Origin: Sphingopyxis sp. H053
GTDB taxonomy: Bacteria; Pseudomonadota; Alphaproteobacteria; Sphingomonadales; Sphingomonadaceae
Direction: 5' to 3'
Assembly: GCF_001468225.1 (NCBI RefSeq)
Contig: NZ_LNRU01000005.1
Span: forward strand, 1 to 64,000
Length of the DNA stretch: 64,000 nt
Part shown: piece after piece, positions 7,769-15,136 of the stretch
How positions within the stretch are numbered: position 1 is the stretch's first letter
How the letters are laid out: each line of letters begins with the position of its first letter
Translations under genes and position numbers: made by a program
The notes under the pieces: generated by a model
The model's input: only the letters and a program-made list of their open reading frames with translations
Told to the model about the DNA's origin: nothing
The model's database searches: none

Positions 7769-8141
7769 CCTGCTGTTGTTCGGCCGCTGCCCGGCGTGGG
7801 CCTCGAACGACCGAGGCGGATGAAAACAGATTTTGCGGGGTCGCGCTATAGCATGAAAGGGGGGTGGTGACTTACGTGGACAATACGGCTTCGCCGGCGC
7901 CTCGCTATCGCGAAAATAGACCCGTAGGTTGATAGGAAATGGCGAAAATCTGAGGTTCTTTGATGAATGCAGGAGTCTGACAGGAGAGTTTGAGCACGAA
8001 ACAGCGGGCCACCGACCGGCAAACGCCGATCGGCAACCTGCTCTACTCGCTAGGGCCGCGATTCTTCGATCGCGACCAAGCTCGCCGAGCCCCTGCGGGT
8101 CTCGGCCCTGCGGGTTACGATCAGGGGCAGGGCGATATGGT

Positions 8142-8161
8142 CGGTCGCCGATCGGCGACCG
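8142..8161. repeat. 20-bp perfect palindrome
   Basis: The sequence CGGTCGCCGATCGGCGACCG is its own reverse complement. It lies in the noncoding leader, about 145 nt before the structured element. Candidate protein-binding site or cruciform; nothing else identifies it. Confidence 0.7.
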
Positions 8162-8288
8162 CCGTCAGCATCTTAGGCCGCGCCACGCTGTTCGCGTGTC
8201 GCGGCGCCGGTGTGCGCGCATACCTTTCCCTCTCCCTTCTACGCCGCCTTTCAGGCTCCCGGCGTCGCATCCGGCGGCACGCGGGGAC

Positions 8289-8375
8289 GCGCCCTTTGGG
8301 CGCTCAAGCAGAAAACCGGCCCTGCGGGCCTACGGTTTCCACCGCTACGCGGCGGAGCCTCCGTTTTTCAGCTTG
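8289..8375. repeat. Structured element, copy A (covarying hairpins)
   Basis: Hairpin 1 is GCGCCC-TTT-GGGCGC (8289-8303). An outer stem then pairs CAAGCAGAAAACCGG (8305-8319) imperfectly with CCGTTTTTCAGCTTG (8361-8375). The outer stem encloses GGCCC-TGC-GGGCC (8318-8330) and an interrupted CC/CCGC-TAC-GCGG/GG hairpin (8339-8355). Copy B at 12887-12965 has the same plan with different but still pairing stem bases. It ends about 309 nt before the DUF736 start. Candidate single-strand promoter, structured leader RNA or protein-binding cruciform. Confidence 0.75.
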
Positions 8376-8683
8376 CCCCGCGCTATCCCCCGTCTGCTTC
8401 TTGGGGCCTGCGACGGCGGCTCCGAAGGGGATGGAAAGGTGGGGCAGGGCATCGCTTCCCCCGACCATGATGGATCCGGTCCTGGTCGGACCGGGCTTCT
8501 TTGTCGGCCGCGCTCCCGCACGGCATTTTGATGCTCCGGCTCACCAAAGAGGATCGGAATTTCGTCAAGAAAACAATGTGATAGACCAGATTTGATAGGG
8601 CCGCTATTAAGTAATGGTCAAGACGGAAACGCCGGTTTGACAACAACCAAGCGGGCATTGCCCTAATATCTGGAGTAAACATC

Positions 8684-9184
8684 ATGGCGAATATTGGTCA
8701 CATCAACAAAACCAACGAAGGTGGTTTGGTCGGGAAGATCGACACGCTGGCATTCTCGAATGTCATCGGTCTGCGCCGCTTCATCAGTGACAATCCGAAC
8801 GCTCCCAAGTTCGAGGTCATGGCGCTGACCGCCGCCCGCAGTTGGGTCAAGATCGGGGCGTTGTTCGAACAGACGATCCGGTCGAGCGGCGAGAGCTTCT
8901 ATCAGGGCCGTCTCGACGATCCGAGCATGAGCAGCCCGATGGATATCGCTCTCTTTGCCAACAACGAAGATGGCTACAACATCTCGTGGACCCGTCGCCG
9001 CGCGCGGCAGGAACTTCCGGGCGGCGGCGAACCGGCAGTGCCCCCGACGGACGGCGGCGGGGACAGCGAAGCGCCCGCCGATGGCCTTGGCGAAAGCACT
9101 GCCCCCGATGCTCCGAAGGGCGCAGGGAAGGGAAAAGACCCGAGCGCGAAAGAGGGTGAAACCGCCGACAAGGCGACCGCCTGA
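8684..9184 (+). CDS. DUF736 family protein
   Basis: 166 aa starting MANIGHINKTNEGGLVGKID with a TGGAG ribosome site about 10 nt upstream. Residues 1-105 follow the DUF736 pattern (IG.i.KT..GG..GkI.TLa, PkfEVm......vkiGalfe, s...fYqgrLDDPSMSSPMDIALF, EDGYNISWTRRR). The last ~60 residues are a Gly/Pro/Ala-rich, charged linker (GGGEPAVPPTDGGGDSEAP). DUF736 proteins are small plasmid proteins encoded near conjugation genes with no proven role. A strong hairpin at 9193-9224 follows, so it may form its own transcript. Confidence 0.85.
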   Translation: MANIGHINKTNEGGLVGKIDTLAFSNVIGLRRFISDNPNAPKFEVMALTAARSWVKIGALFEQTIRSSGESFYQGRLDDPSMSSPMDIALFANNEDGYNISWTRRRARQELPGGGEPAVPPTDGGGDSEAPADGLGESTAPDAPKGAGKGKDPSAKEGETADKATA

Positions 9185-9192
9185 ACAAGTGA

Positions 9193-9224
9193 GGCCGGGA
9201 AGGGGGTCGCAACCCTTCCCGGCC
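9193..9224 (+). terminator. Strong hairpin after the DUF736 gene
   Basis: Arms GGCCGGGAAGGG (9193-9204) and CCCTTCCCGGCC (9213-9224) pair perfectly over 12 bp around an 8-nt loop, starting 9 nt after the DUF736 stop. Only two T follow, so termination would rely mostly on the stem; it could also be Rho-assisted or partial. Confidence 0.65.
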
Positions 9225-9299
9225 TTCATGGCTGAACATTGGTCAATGTCCGCTTCGATGCTTATCCATTTTCCGAAGCGGCGAACAGGGATTTTCGAC

Positions 9300-10268
9300 A
9301 TGACTCGCCTCGACAGCTTCGCAGACCTCGCCGAACATTATGCCAGCCTTACCAGCGCCGACGCCTTCGCTGGCGCGTTCGGCAGCGAAATCGCCAGCAG
9401 CCAGCTTTCCATCCACGACGAACCATCCGCCGAAGACATGCCCGACGCCGACGACGCGCGGATCGTTGCCGCCCAAGTCACCGGTGAGATTTTCAACCTG
9501 TTTTCCGACACCCGCCTTGCCACCATCGCGCCGCGCATCGCTTGGGGCATCGTCAACAGCTTTCACAAGGTCGCGCAGCAGCTTTCCCGTCAGGAGGATG
9601 ACGCCGCGCGCGAGCTGGGCGAGCTTGCCCGCGTCCTCGATCCGTCCGAAATTCACGCCGTCAAGCTTGAGGAAGCGCAGCGCTTTTGCCAGTCCCTCCA
9701 CGAAGCTATCGCGGGCATAGAGGCGATGCGCGACCATGCCGCCGAAGTCTATCGCGTCGAATGTGGCCGTCCTTGGTCCGCGACCACCGGGAGCCGGACG
9801 AGCAGAACCCTGACCGCGTCCCAGATCGACGCCCGCGATTTTCTTGCGGCCAGAGCTTCCCAGAAGCGCGAAGCCCATGCCCCCAGCGGCCCGGTCATCG
9901 TCGTTTCAGGCGGGGCCGATTGGACAGCACATGAAGCCCTTTGGGACCGGCTCGACGCCATCAAATCGCGCATTCCCACCATGACATTGGTTACGACCGC
10001 GCAGCACAAGGGCGCCGACGCCATCGCCGCCGCATGGGCCGCCGCGCGCGCGGTGCCGCTGGTCGCCTTCCGGCTCAATCGCCAGCTTGGCAATCGCGCG
10101 GCCTTCGAGCGCAATCGCTCGCTAGAGCGGTTGCAGCCGGTCGAAGCCGTCATCTGCGAAGGTAGCGGCATCCAGATCAATCTCGCGCAGGGCCTTCGCG
10201 CCGCTGGCGTCCCGCTCACCATCTTCAAACATGAGGATTTTGCGATCCGCGATCAAGCTCACGCCTGA
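9300..10268 (+). CDS. DUF2493 domain protein
   Basis: 322 aa from MTRLDSFADLAEHYASLTSA; the long upstream extension in the same frame runs through the DUF736 gene and is rejected. Residues ~215-315 form the DUF2493 (YAcAr/SLOG-like) domain: VIVVSGGADWTAHEALWDRL, 'LVTTAQHKGADAIAAAWA', GNRAAFERNRSLERLQP, 'AVICEGSGIQINLAQGLRAAGVPL'. This Rossmann-like fold is predicted to bind nucleotides or nucleic acids. The N-terminal ~200 residues are helical and conserved only in plasmid homologues. Cytoplasmic. Often beside DUF736 and ssb in alphaproteobacterial elements. Confidence 0.8.
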   Translation: MTRLDSFADLAEHYASLTSADAFAGAFGSEIASSQLSIHDEPSAEDMPDADDARIVAAQVTGEIFNLFSDTRLATIAPRIAWGIVNSFHKVAQQLSRQEDDAARELGELARVLDPSEIHAVKLEEAQRFCQSLHEAIAGIEAMRDHAAEVYRVECGRPWSATTGSRTSRTLTASQIDARDFLAARASQKREAHAPSGPVIVVSGGADWTAHEALWDRLDAIKSRIPTMTLVTTAQHKGADAIAAAWAAARAVPLVAFRLNRQLGNRAAFERNRSLERLQPVEAVICEGSGIQINLAQGLRAAGVPLTIFKHEDFAIRDQAHA

Positions 10269-10295
10269 TCGCGGATCGCCGCAGGGAACAGCGCC

Positions 10296-10880
10296 ATGAG
10301 GTTCACCCCACACCAAGGCATTTATGCCTATGAGCGGACCAACCGGAAATTGAAGGCGGCAGAACGCCGCCTTCGTCTCGATCGCGAAAAGTTTCCGCTC
10401 TTCGCCGAAGAGATCGGCGAGAGCCAACCGTCGCCAGAGGAATTGCTGGATGCGCGGGCGCGATCATTCGTCACCCACCAGCAAGACAACCGGGACCGCG
10501 CAGCCCGGAACTGGTGGCAGGCGCGGGTGGAACTTCGCGCAATTCCGGAGCCGGATCGCGCCGCCTTCATCCGCTTTTGGAATCGGTGCAAATGCCCGGG
10601 CAATGGCAGCTACCTTTTAACCTACATGAATATGTTCCGGGATGGCCGCCTGATCGTTCACGAAGGCGAGGTGCGGCCCCGGAGCGACGTAGAATGGGAA
10701 AGCGACCGAAAGGCGAAGATCGCGGCCATGAACGACCTTGAACTCGACGTCATGATTCAGACGCACGTCAGCCCCTTATTCGCCGAATGGGGGCGCGAGG
10801 AGCGCAGGCGGCGTGCGACGGTGGAGGAATGCCCCAAACCGGATCGCGCCCGCACCGCAAAGCGGCGCGGGCGGCGATGA
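10296..10880 (+). CDS. Hypothetical protein, basic, 194 aa
   Basis: Starts MRFTPHQGIYAYERTNRKLK, with AGGGA about 11 nt upstream. Rich in Arg, Lys and Glu with an aromatic core (RNWWQARVELR, AAFIRFWNRCKCPGNGSYLLTYMNMF) and a basic tail ending KRRGRR. The charge and helical pattern would fit nucleic-acid binding, but no family is recognised. Its stop overlaps the next start (ATGA), so the two are coupled. Confidence 0.6.
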   Translation: MRFTPHQGIYAYERTNRKLKAAERRLRLDREKFPLFAEEIGESQPSPEELLDARARSFVTHQQDNRDRAARNWWQARVELRAIPEPDRAAFIRFWNRCKCPGNGSYLLTYMNMFRDGRLIVHEGEVRPRSDVEWESDRKAKIAAMNDLELDVMIQTHVSPLFAEWGREERRRRATVEECPKPDRARTAKRRGRR

Positions 10881-11269
10881 CCCATGCGCCCGACCTCGAC
10901 GCCATGTCGCCCGAAGAATTTGCGGCCTACCTCGACCAGCTTGACCGGGCCGAGAAGCCCCAGACGCCCGAACAGATTTGGCGCGCGCTTACCGCGAGGA
11001 GCAACGCCGCCGCCAACTGGCTTTATGTCAGCCAGCGCGTTCGCATCATCGACGGACCCGACTCTGTCGATCCGCAATATGGCACTTATCGATTGATCGG
11101 CCGCGAGGGTGTCGTCTGGCGGCTCTGCTCGTCCGTGTTCGCGGACCATTGCCGCGTTTTTCTCGATCCGGTCGGGACAGAACGTGCCGAGAAGATCGTC
11201 TTTATAGAAGTACGCGACATCGCGTCGCTCGCGGCTTCCGCCAGCTCGCTAACGATGCCGCCTGGATAA
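10877..11269 (+). CDS. Hypothetical protein, 130 aa
   Basis: From MTHAPDLDAMSPEEFAAYLD; the start is set by ATGA overlap with the preceding gene, and a longer in-frame start is shadow. The first half is acidic and helical; the second half looks like a small beta-rich fold ('QRVRIIDGPDSVDPQYGTYRL', 'GVVWRLCSSVFADHCRVFLD'). No known family, no signal peptide. Part of the same plus-strand accessory run. Confidence 0.55.
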   Translation: MTHAPDLDAMSPEEFAAYLDQLDRAEKPQTPEQIWRALTARSNAAANWLYVSQRVRIIDGPDSVDPQYGTYRLIGREGVVWRLCSSVFADHCRVFLDPVGTERAEKIVFIEVRDIASLAASASSLTMPPG

Positions 11270-11377
11270 TCGCGCCGCCGCCGGTCCTGACGGCCCGACG
11301 GCGGAAAGTTTGGAAGCATTTGGAAGCATGATGCAATGATCGTGCTAGGATTCGAAACTTGAGCAAGAGGATATTCC

Positions 11378-11638
11378 ATGCCGAAGCCGCAATCTCCCGT
11401 TGAAAATCCGCCGAATGATGTGGAGTGCATCGCGCTCGTCAAACCCGGCTCGGCGCTGGCGCGCCATTGGAACTTCGCGAAGCCGACGTTCGGCATCTAC
11501 GAATACAGCAAGGCTTTCGACAAACATTCGCTCAGGTTCGGAGATGGCAGCTGGCAGGATTTGATGGTCGCGATGTTTCCCGACGTAATTCTGTTGCAAG
11601 ACGGCGGCACGGAACTGGTTGAACGGTTGTTCGACTAG
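11378..11638 (+). CDS. Hypothetical protein, 86 aa
   Basis: Starts MPKPQSPVENPPNDVECIAL with AGAGGA about 9 nt upstream. Contains 'SALARHWNFAKPTFGIYEYSKAFDK' and ends in an acidic 'DVILLQDGGTELVERLFD'. No family recognised. Upstream, TTTGGAAGCA occurs twice in tandem (about 11309-11328) and could be a small binding site. Real by codon use and ribosome site; function unknown. Confidence 0.5.
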   Translation: MPKPQSPVENPPNDVECIALVKPGSALARHWNFAKPTFGIYEYSKAFDKHSLRFGDGSWQDLMVAMFPDVILLQDGGTELVERLFD

Positions 11639-11728
11639 GCAGCGCCGTGCAGAGGGCCACGCCCTCATGCCGAGGCCCAGCCCGCGATGCGGGCGGGGAA
11701 GACCTCTTTAGATGCAGAAACCCTTGAA

Positions 11729-11748
11729 TGTATCTCGATTGAGATACA
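11729..11748. promoter_or_regulatory. Operator-like inverted repeat of the relBE-type pair
   Basis: TGTATCTC-GATT-GAGATACA is a perfect 8-bp inverted repeat with a 4-nt spacer, 34 nt before the antitoxin start. RelB-type antitoxins autoregulate by binding such repeats over their promoter, so this is the likely operator. Confidence 0.7.
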
Positions 11749-11782
11749 TATAGGGATCAGGTTCAGGTCAGGAGATATCGCA

Positions 11783-12082
11783 ATGGCTGCCCATACTTCG
11801 ATGTTGCACGTCCGCGTAGATGACAAGCTCAAAGCTGCGGCGGCAGAAAACTTGGCAAATTTTGGTTTGTCGATCTCAGATGCCGTACGCATCTTGTTGA
11901 CCAGAGTCGCGAAGGAGGGCGGGTTGCCCGCCGGACTGACGTCTGATCCCGAAGCCCACGATACATGGTTTCGATCCAAAGTTATCGAAGCCTTGGCTGA
12001 CCAGCAGCCCACTGTGAGTCACCAAGAGGTCATGGATGACGCACAAGAACTGATCGATAGGAAGCGCCGTGCGCGCAATTGA
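11783..12082 (+). CDS. RelB/DinJ-family antitoxin
   Basis: 99 aa from MAAHTSMLHVRVDDKLKAAA, with AGGAGA 8 nt upstream. Residues 6-50 form the RHH of the RelB/DinJ family: MLHVRVDDKLKAAA...NFGLSISDAVRILLTRVA. The C-terminal part would wrap the toxin. Directly followed, with a 14-nt overlap, by a RelE/ParE-type toxin. An inverted repeat lies in the promoter region (11729-11748). The pair probably stabilises the plasmid by post-segregational killing. Confidence 0.85.
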   Translation: MAAHTSMLHVRVDDKLKAAAAENLANFGLSISDAVRILLTRVAKEGGLPAGLTSDPEAHDTWFRSKVIEALADQQPTVSHQEVMDDAQELIDRKRRARN

Positions 12083-12353
12083 GTGGACGCGCCTCGCGCG
12101 GGCTGATCTGTTAGCGATCGTCGACTATATCTCGGATGACAATCCTGATGCCGCCCAGCGGGTAAAGGAGAACATAGAGGCGAAGGTAGCTAAGCTGCCG
12201 GATTTCCCGCAACTATATCGAAATGGTCGGATTCAAGGAACGCGGGAAATGCTTGTCCGCGCTAATTACATCGTCGTCTATTGCGAGGATCCTTTGACTA
12301 TTCGTGTGCTTCGCGTTCTGCATGCCGCGCAACAATGGCCGCCGACGGTGTAG
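12069..12353 (+). CDS. RelE/ParE-family toxin
   Basis: 94 aa starting at GTG 12069 (MRAIEWTRLARADLLAIVDY). The pattern W...A..DL..I.dYI...NP.AA.r....i...v..L..fP.lyR.Gr..GTRE..v..nYivvY......i.VLRVLHAAQQWP is diagnostic of the RelE/ParE superfamily. Members either cleave ribosome-bound mRNA (RelE) or poison gyrase (ParE); the sequence alone does not tell which. The 14-nt overlap with the antitoxin enforces coupled translation. Confidence 0.88.
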   Translation: MRAIEWTRLARADLLAIVDYISDDNPDAAQRVKENIEAKVAKLPDFPQLYRNGRIQGTREMLVRANYIVVYCEDPLTIRVLRVLHAAQQWPPTV

Positions 12354-12393
12354 ACTTCAGAGTAGTGGAATTGCTCGATTTGGAGATGGATTT

Positions 12394-12564
12394 TTGAAAC
12401 ACGAACCAAAGAAGGTCACCTCCAGAGGTCCCCAACATTCTTACCTAGCTGCTCTCGACCAAATTGCGTTGCTGCCTGAGGAATTGACCGAAACGGCCGC
12501 AAGCAGTCTCCGAACCGCCAAGGCGCCAGCCGAAGCAACCCGCCTCAACGAGCTCATGGGCTGA
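12394..12564 (+). CDS. Possible small protein, 56 aa (TTG start)
   Basis: A frame from TTG at 12394 (LKHEPKKVTSRGPQHSYLAA...IALLPEELTETAASSL) with GGAG about 11 nt upstream. Composition is protein-like, but the non-ATG start and short length make it doubtful. No family recognised. Confidence 0.25.
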   Translation: MKHEPKKVTSRGPQHSYLAALDQIALLPEELTETAASSLRTAKAPAEATRLNELMG

Positions 12565-12886
12565 GCCACGGCCCTCCGTTCGGTATTGCCGACCGACAGG
12601 CATCGCCCTTGCCTAGTGGCGCGTGGCGGCGTGGGCCAGAAAGGGGACCGGCACCGCATAGCTTGATCTCGAATTTCGGTTCGAGCCGCACCGGCAGCTG
12701 ATCTGTTCCTTCATCGTCCCGCTGTTGATCGGTCCATCGGGGGAGCTGGCGAAGGGCCGCGCAACCTGCATACCATCGACGTGAAGCGCAAGGCGTCCAA
12801 TGCGAAAGCCGAATTGCTGCCCATCTCCTTGGGCGGCCTCGTTGCTGTCTGACGCACGTAGGCAGCTCGCCCGCCTCACGCGGGAC
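12565..12886. other. Gene-free stretch before the second structured element
   Basis: No convincing gene is seen. A minus-strand frame at 12613-12903 (96 codons) has Ser/Arg-rich composition without family resemblance and no good ribosome site. The stretch may be remnant DNA. It leads directly into structured element copy B and the ssb gene. Confidence 0.5.
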
Positions 12887-12965
12887 GGGCCTTCGGCCCT
12901 CAAGCAGAAAACCGGCGCTGCGCGCCTACGGTTTCCACTGTGTGGACCCTCCGTTTTTCAGCTTG
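12887..12965. repeat. Structured element, copy B, upstream of ssb
   Basis: Same plan as copy A (8289-8375). Hairpin 1 is GGGCC-TTC-GGCCC (12887-12899). The outer stem pairs CAAGCAGAAAACCGG (12901-12915) with CCGTTTTTCAGCTTG (12951-12965). The enclosed hairpins are GGCGC-TGC-GCGCC (12914-12926) and CCAC-TGT-GTGG (12935-12945). Stem bases differ from copy A in pairs that keep pairing. The element ends 63 nt before the ssb start. Confidence 0.78.
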
Positions 12966-13028
12966 CCCGCGGCGGACGGCCGCCTCCTCGAAGTGCGTCA
13001 GCAACGACACCACCCAAGGAGATACATC

Positions 13029-13388
13029 ATGCAGAATTGTGCAGACTTTCACATCATCGGCCGCGTCGGCAAAGTCGACGCCAAAGATAAGGTCACTTAC
13101 CTCGATGTCGCAGCCAACTATCCCCGCAAGGACGGCGACAGCTGGAAGGACGACACCCACTGGAACAGCGTTACCTGCTTCGGCAAGATGCACGAACGGG
13201 CCGCGAAGATCGGCAAGGGCGACTTGGTCCGCATCACCGGTCGCGTCCGCCAGAACAGCTACGAGAGCAACGGCGAGCGTCACTACACGGTCGATCTGAT
13301 CGTCGACCGGATGGCCACCATCATAAAGGCCGGTGGTGCACCTGCAGATCGTGACGACGACGTCCAGGACGACAACGTCCCCTTCTGA
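13029..13388 (+). CDS. ssb: Plasmid single-stranded DNA-binding protein
   Basis: 119 aa from MQNCADFHIIGRVGKVDAKD; AAGGAGA is about 9 nt upstream. One OB fold: 'FHIIGRVGKVDAKDKVTYLDVAANY', 'THWNSVTCFGKMHERAAKIGKGDLVRITGRVRQNSYE', 'YTVDLIVDRM'. The acidic tail ends DDDVQDDNVPF, close to the DDxIPF tip that recruits SSB partners in bacteria. Shorter than chromosomal SSBs (~170 aa), as usual for plasmid versions. It sits about 1.2 kb from the oriT candidate and points toward it, matching an early-entry ssb that coats incoming single strands and quenches SOS. Confidence 0.85.
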   Translation: MQNCADFHIIGRVGKVDAKDKVTYLDVAANYPRKDGDSWKDDTHWNSVTCFGKMHERAAKIGKGDLVRITGRVRQNSYESNGERHYTVDLIVDRMATIIKAGGAPADRDDDVQDDNVPF

Positions 13389-13440
13389 TCATCCCGGGGG
13401 CGGTCTCGGCCGCCCCTTCAGTCTCCACAGGAGGACAATC

Positions 13441-13671
13441 ATGGAACTCGCAATCAACGCCCGCATCGCCCATCTCGAAAGCGTGGCGCGGTCGATCAAT
13501 CGCCAGATCGATCGCACCGAATATTTCGCGGACATGATCGATTGGCACGCCATGACGACCGAGGATTGCCACCTGATCTCAATACACGAAGATCATTTCG
13601 CTGAAACTCTGGCGGAAACGAAAATGGAACTCGATTTCAGATACGACCAGCTTTGCAGGGCGGCGCATTGA
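13441..13671 (+). CDS. Hypothetical protein downstream of ssb, 76 aa
   Basis: From MELAINARIAHLESVARSIN with AGGAGG about 7 nt upstream, so very likely translated. Helical and amphipathic ('IAHLESVARSINRQIDRTEYFADM', 'HFAETLAETKMELDFRYDQL'). No family known. It lies 52 nt after ssb and before a terminator-like hairpin, so it is probably co-transcribed with ssb. Confidence 0.6.
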   Translation: MELAINARIAHLESVARSINRQIDRTEYFADMIDWHAMTTEDCHLISIHEDHFAETLAETKMELDFRYDQLCRAAH

Positions 13672-13680
13672 GCGCCGAAC

Positions 13681-13713
13681 GGAACCGCTGCCCGACGGGC
13701 GGCGGTTCCTTTA
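13681..13713 (+). terminator. Terminator-like hairpin after the ssb operon
   Basis: GGAACCGC (13681-13688) pairs with GCGGTTCC (13702-13709) around an inner GCCC-GAC-GGGC hairpin, followed by TTTAGTT. Starts 9 nt after the preceding stop. Fits an intrinsic terminator with a short T tract. Confidence 0.7.
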
Positions 13714-13800
13714 GTTGCCACCGATGCGATGGCCAGAACGATCCTGCTCGCTAGCCGCCTGACTACGCTGGCGGACAGCGCATCGCCGGCAGTCTCAAAG

Positions 13801-14055
13801 TCACGCGAGTTTCTCCGCAATCTTCTTCGCGCCATGCTTCTCGATCGCCTTCGCAATGGCCGTCGCTTCGCTCCGATCCATGCGGGCGATCTTCACCTTG
13901 GCAAGCGCACCGAGCAGCGCATCACGTCCCGCATCGCGTTCGGCCTCGCGAGCGCGACGTTCCGCTTCCGTAATCTCAGCAAGTTCGGCTTCGAGCGCTG
14001 CACGCCTCGCAGCAATCGCGTCAAGGTTGCCCTCGATCTTCTTCGCTCTTGGCAT
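13801..14055 (-). CDS. Small coiled-coil protein (mobilisation-accessory-like)
   Basis: 84 aa from MPRAKKIEGNLDAIAARRAA, with AAGGGA about 9 nt upstream. Nearly all helix, charged and Ala-rich ('RRAALEAELAEITEAERRAREAERDAG'), then 'ALLGALAKVKIARMDRSEATAIAKAI...KIAEKL'. Small proteins of this design lie near oriT in many sphingomonad plasmids and are sometimes called TraC/MobS-like; that label is a guess. It faces away from the oriT candidate. Confidence 0.5.
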   Translation of the reverse strand: MPRAKKIEGNLDAIAARRAALEAELAEITEAERRAREAERDAGRDALLGALAKVKIARMDRSEATAIAKAIEKHGAKKIAEKLA

Positions 14056-14540
14056 AGTATCGTCCCTTCTGATCCGTCGTAGCTGATGCCATAGCTATCA
14101 TGACGCGGGTGAAATTCCAGTACGATATGGGAACGGTTGCAATCTTTACCTCAACCCATTCAGCCGCACAGCGATGTACCCGATACAGTTCCAACTTGAT
14201 CGTCGCTGGCGACAAGATGAATTGCGTTTGGGGCGCGCTACGCCAGCGCTTTGTGGCGATTTATCCCACAGGTGTCACAATCGATCCGCATCCGTAAGCA
14301 CGGATGATCTTCGTGGGGTTCCATTTTTGGAACCTGATCGGTCTCGTTCCGCCGAACGATAACGATTAGATTGCCGGGACCATTCGGCCCGGCAATCTCG
14401 CAATGCCAGTCGATGCATTTCGCATCATGCTGCCGTCCTATTGGATGCCCGGCAGGGTCACAAAGTGCCCCTGCCTTGGCAAGATGACGGGCTAAGCCCG
14501 AATTCAATCTCGAATAGAAGAATGAGAAAACCACTTCGGG
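14056..14540. other. Stretch without a convincing gene
   Basis: Short frames occur on both strands (e.g. 65 codons at 14100-14297 on plus; 98 codons at 14238-14534 on minus), none with a good ribosome site or family resemblance, and they overlap. The minus-strand one has several Cys/His (KCIDWHCEIAG, DCDTCG) and cannot be fully excluded. AT content rises toward 14540, where the inverted-repeat cluster begins. Confidence 0.45.
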
Positions 14541-14797
14541 TATATCTCATTCTGAGATGCACACGGTATGCGGCAAGCCGCAAAGCCGTTGCTCCGCAAC
14601 ATACGGAAAACAAATGCGAATAACAGGGTGCAAAATACACCCCAAAGGGTGTATTTCGAACCCGCCTAAGGGTGCACTTCGCACCCCGAAAAAGGCGCGG
14701 ATTTCCGCCCAAAACCTGTGGTTACCAGGGTGCCAATTGCACCATTTTCCGCGCTGCAAGGGGCGCACCTTGACGATTCTGCAGCGTGCTGGTAACC
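14541..14797. other. Candidate origin of transfer (oriT)
   Basis: A dense cluster of inverted repeats next to relaxosome genes: ATCTCA/TGAGAT near 14543, GCGGC/GCCGC near 14571, GTTGC/GCAAC near 14588, a perfect AAATACACCC/GGGTGTATTT hairpin with CAAA loop (14633-14656), GGGTGC/GCACCC (~14670-14686), GGTGC/GCACC (~14729-14743), and TGCTGGT-A-ACCAGCA at ~14787. AGGGTG recurs at 14625, 14646, 14669 and 14727, as expected for binding sites of an RHH accessory protein. The next genes are RHH, TraD, relaxase. The nic site cannot be placed by sequence alone. Confidence 0.6.
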
Positions 14798-14851
14798 AGC
14801 ATTCGCCTTTCGCAAGAACCCATCACCCATCCCCTACCGAGGGAGGGTGGT

Positions 14852-15136
14852 TTGGAATTTCATCGTCGTTCCGTAGCGCTTTCACCGGAGACTTGGTCGT
14901 CTCTGACGAAGATTGCGCAGGAAGAGGGCATCACAACATCAGAGTTGGTTCGGCGCGTCCTCATCCTCTTTTTGGCGGACCGCGACCGCCCGCAGTTCAA
15001 TCCGCAGCGCATGGCAATCATCTGCGAGTATATGCAGCTCGTTGCCGATGAGTGGGTGAAGAAGCACGCTCCCGATCGGCGCGACGAGTTTCTTTCGGTG
15101 GTCGACCAGCGACTGGAGCGGCACCATGGGGGATAA
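14852..15136 (+). CDS. Ribbon-helix-helix relaxosome accessory protein candidate
   Basis: 94 aa from TTG 14852 (MEFHRRSVALSPETWSSLTK), chosen because GAGGGAGG is about 6 nt upstream; a GTG at 14786 would lie in the oriT repeats. Residues 6-45 form an RHH: strand RSVALS, helix PETWSSLTKIAQEEG, helix TTSELVRRVLILFLADR. The second half is helical and may tetramerise. MOBF systems encode such a protein (TrwA, TraM-like roles) between oriT and the coupling protein; it would bind the AGGGTG repeats and aid nicking or link to TraD. It overlaps traD by 11 nt. Confidence 0.7.
   Translation: MEFHRRSVALSPETWSSLTKIAQEEGITTSELVRRVLILFLADRDRPQFNPQRMAIICEYMQLVADEWVKKHAPDRRDEFLSVVDQRLERHHGG

Larger units (their letters stand above)
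7769..8683. other. Long gene-free leader region upstream of the DUF736 gene
   Basis: Several long overlapping frames exist here (up to ~200 codons) but they are Arg/Pro-rich, have no family resemblance and overlap each other in different frames, as expected for noncoding high-GC DNA. The region holds a 20-bp palindrome (8142-8161), a structured element (8289-8375) repeated near ssb, and an AT-richer stretch at 8560-8680 that probably contains the promoter of the DUF736 operon. TTGACA is at 8637-8642 and TAATAT at 8664-8669, but the 21-nt spacing is too long for a standard sigma-70 promoter. Confidence 0.6.

Noticed and set aside
7929..8595. Two ~200-codon plus-strand frames in the leader region.
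   Set aside because: Arg/Pro-rich composition, mutual overlap in different frames, and they run through the structured element; no family resemblance or good ribosome site.
8637..8669. TTGACA...TAATAT as a sigma-70 promoter of the DUF736 gene.
   Set aside because: The spacing is 21 nt, outside the usable range without an activator; noted only as a possibility.
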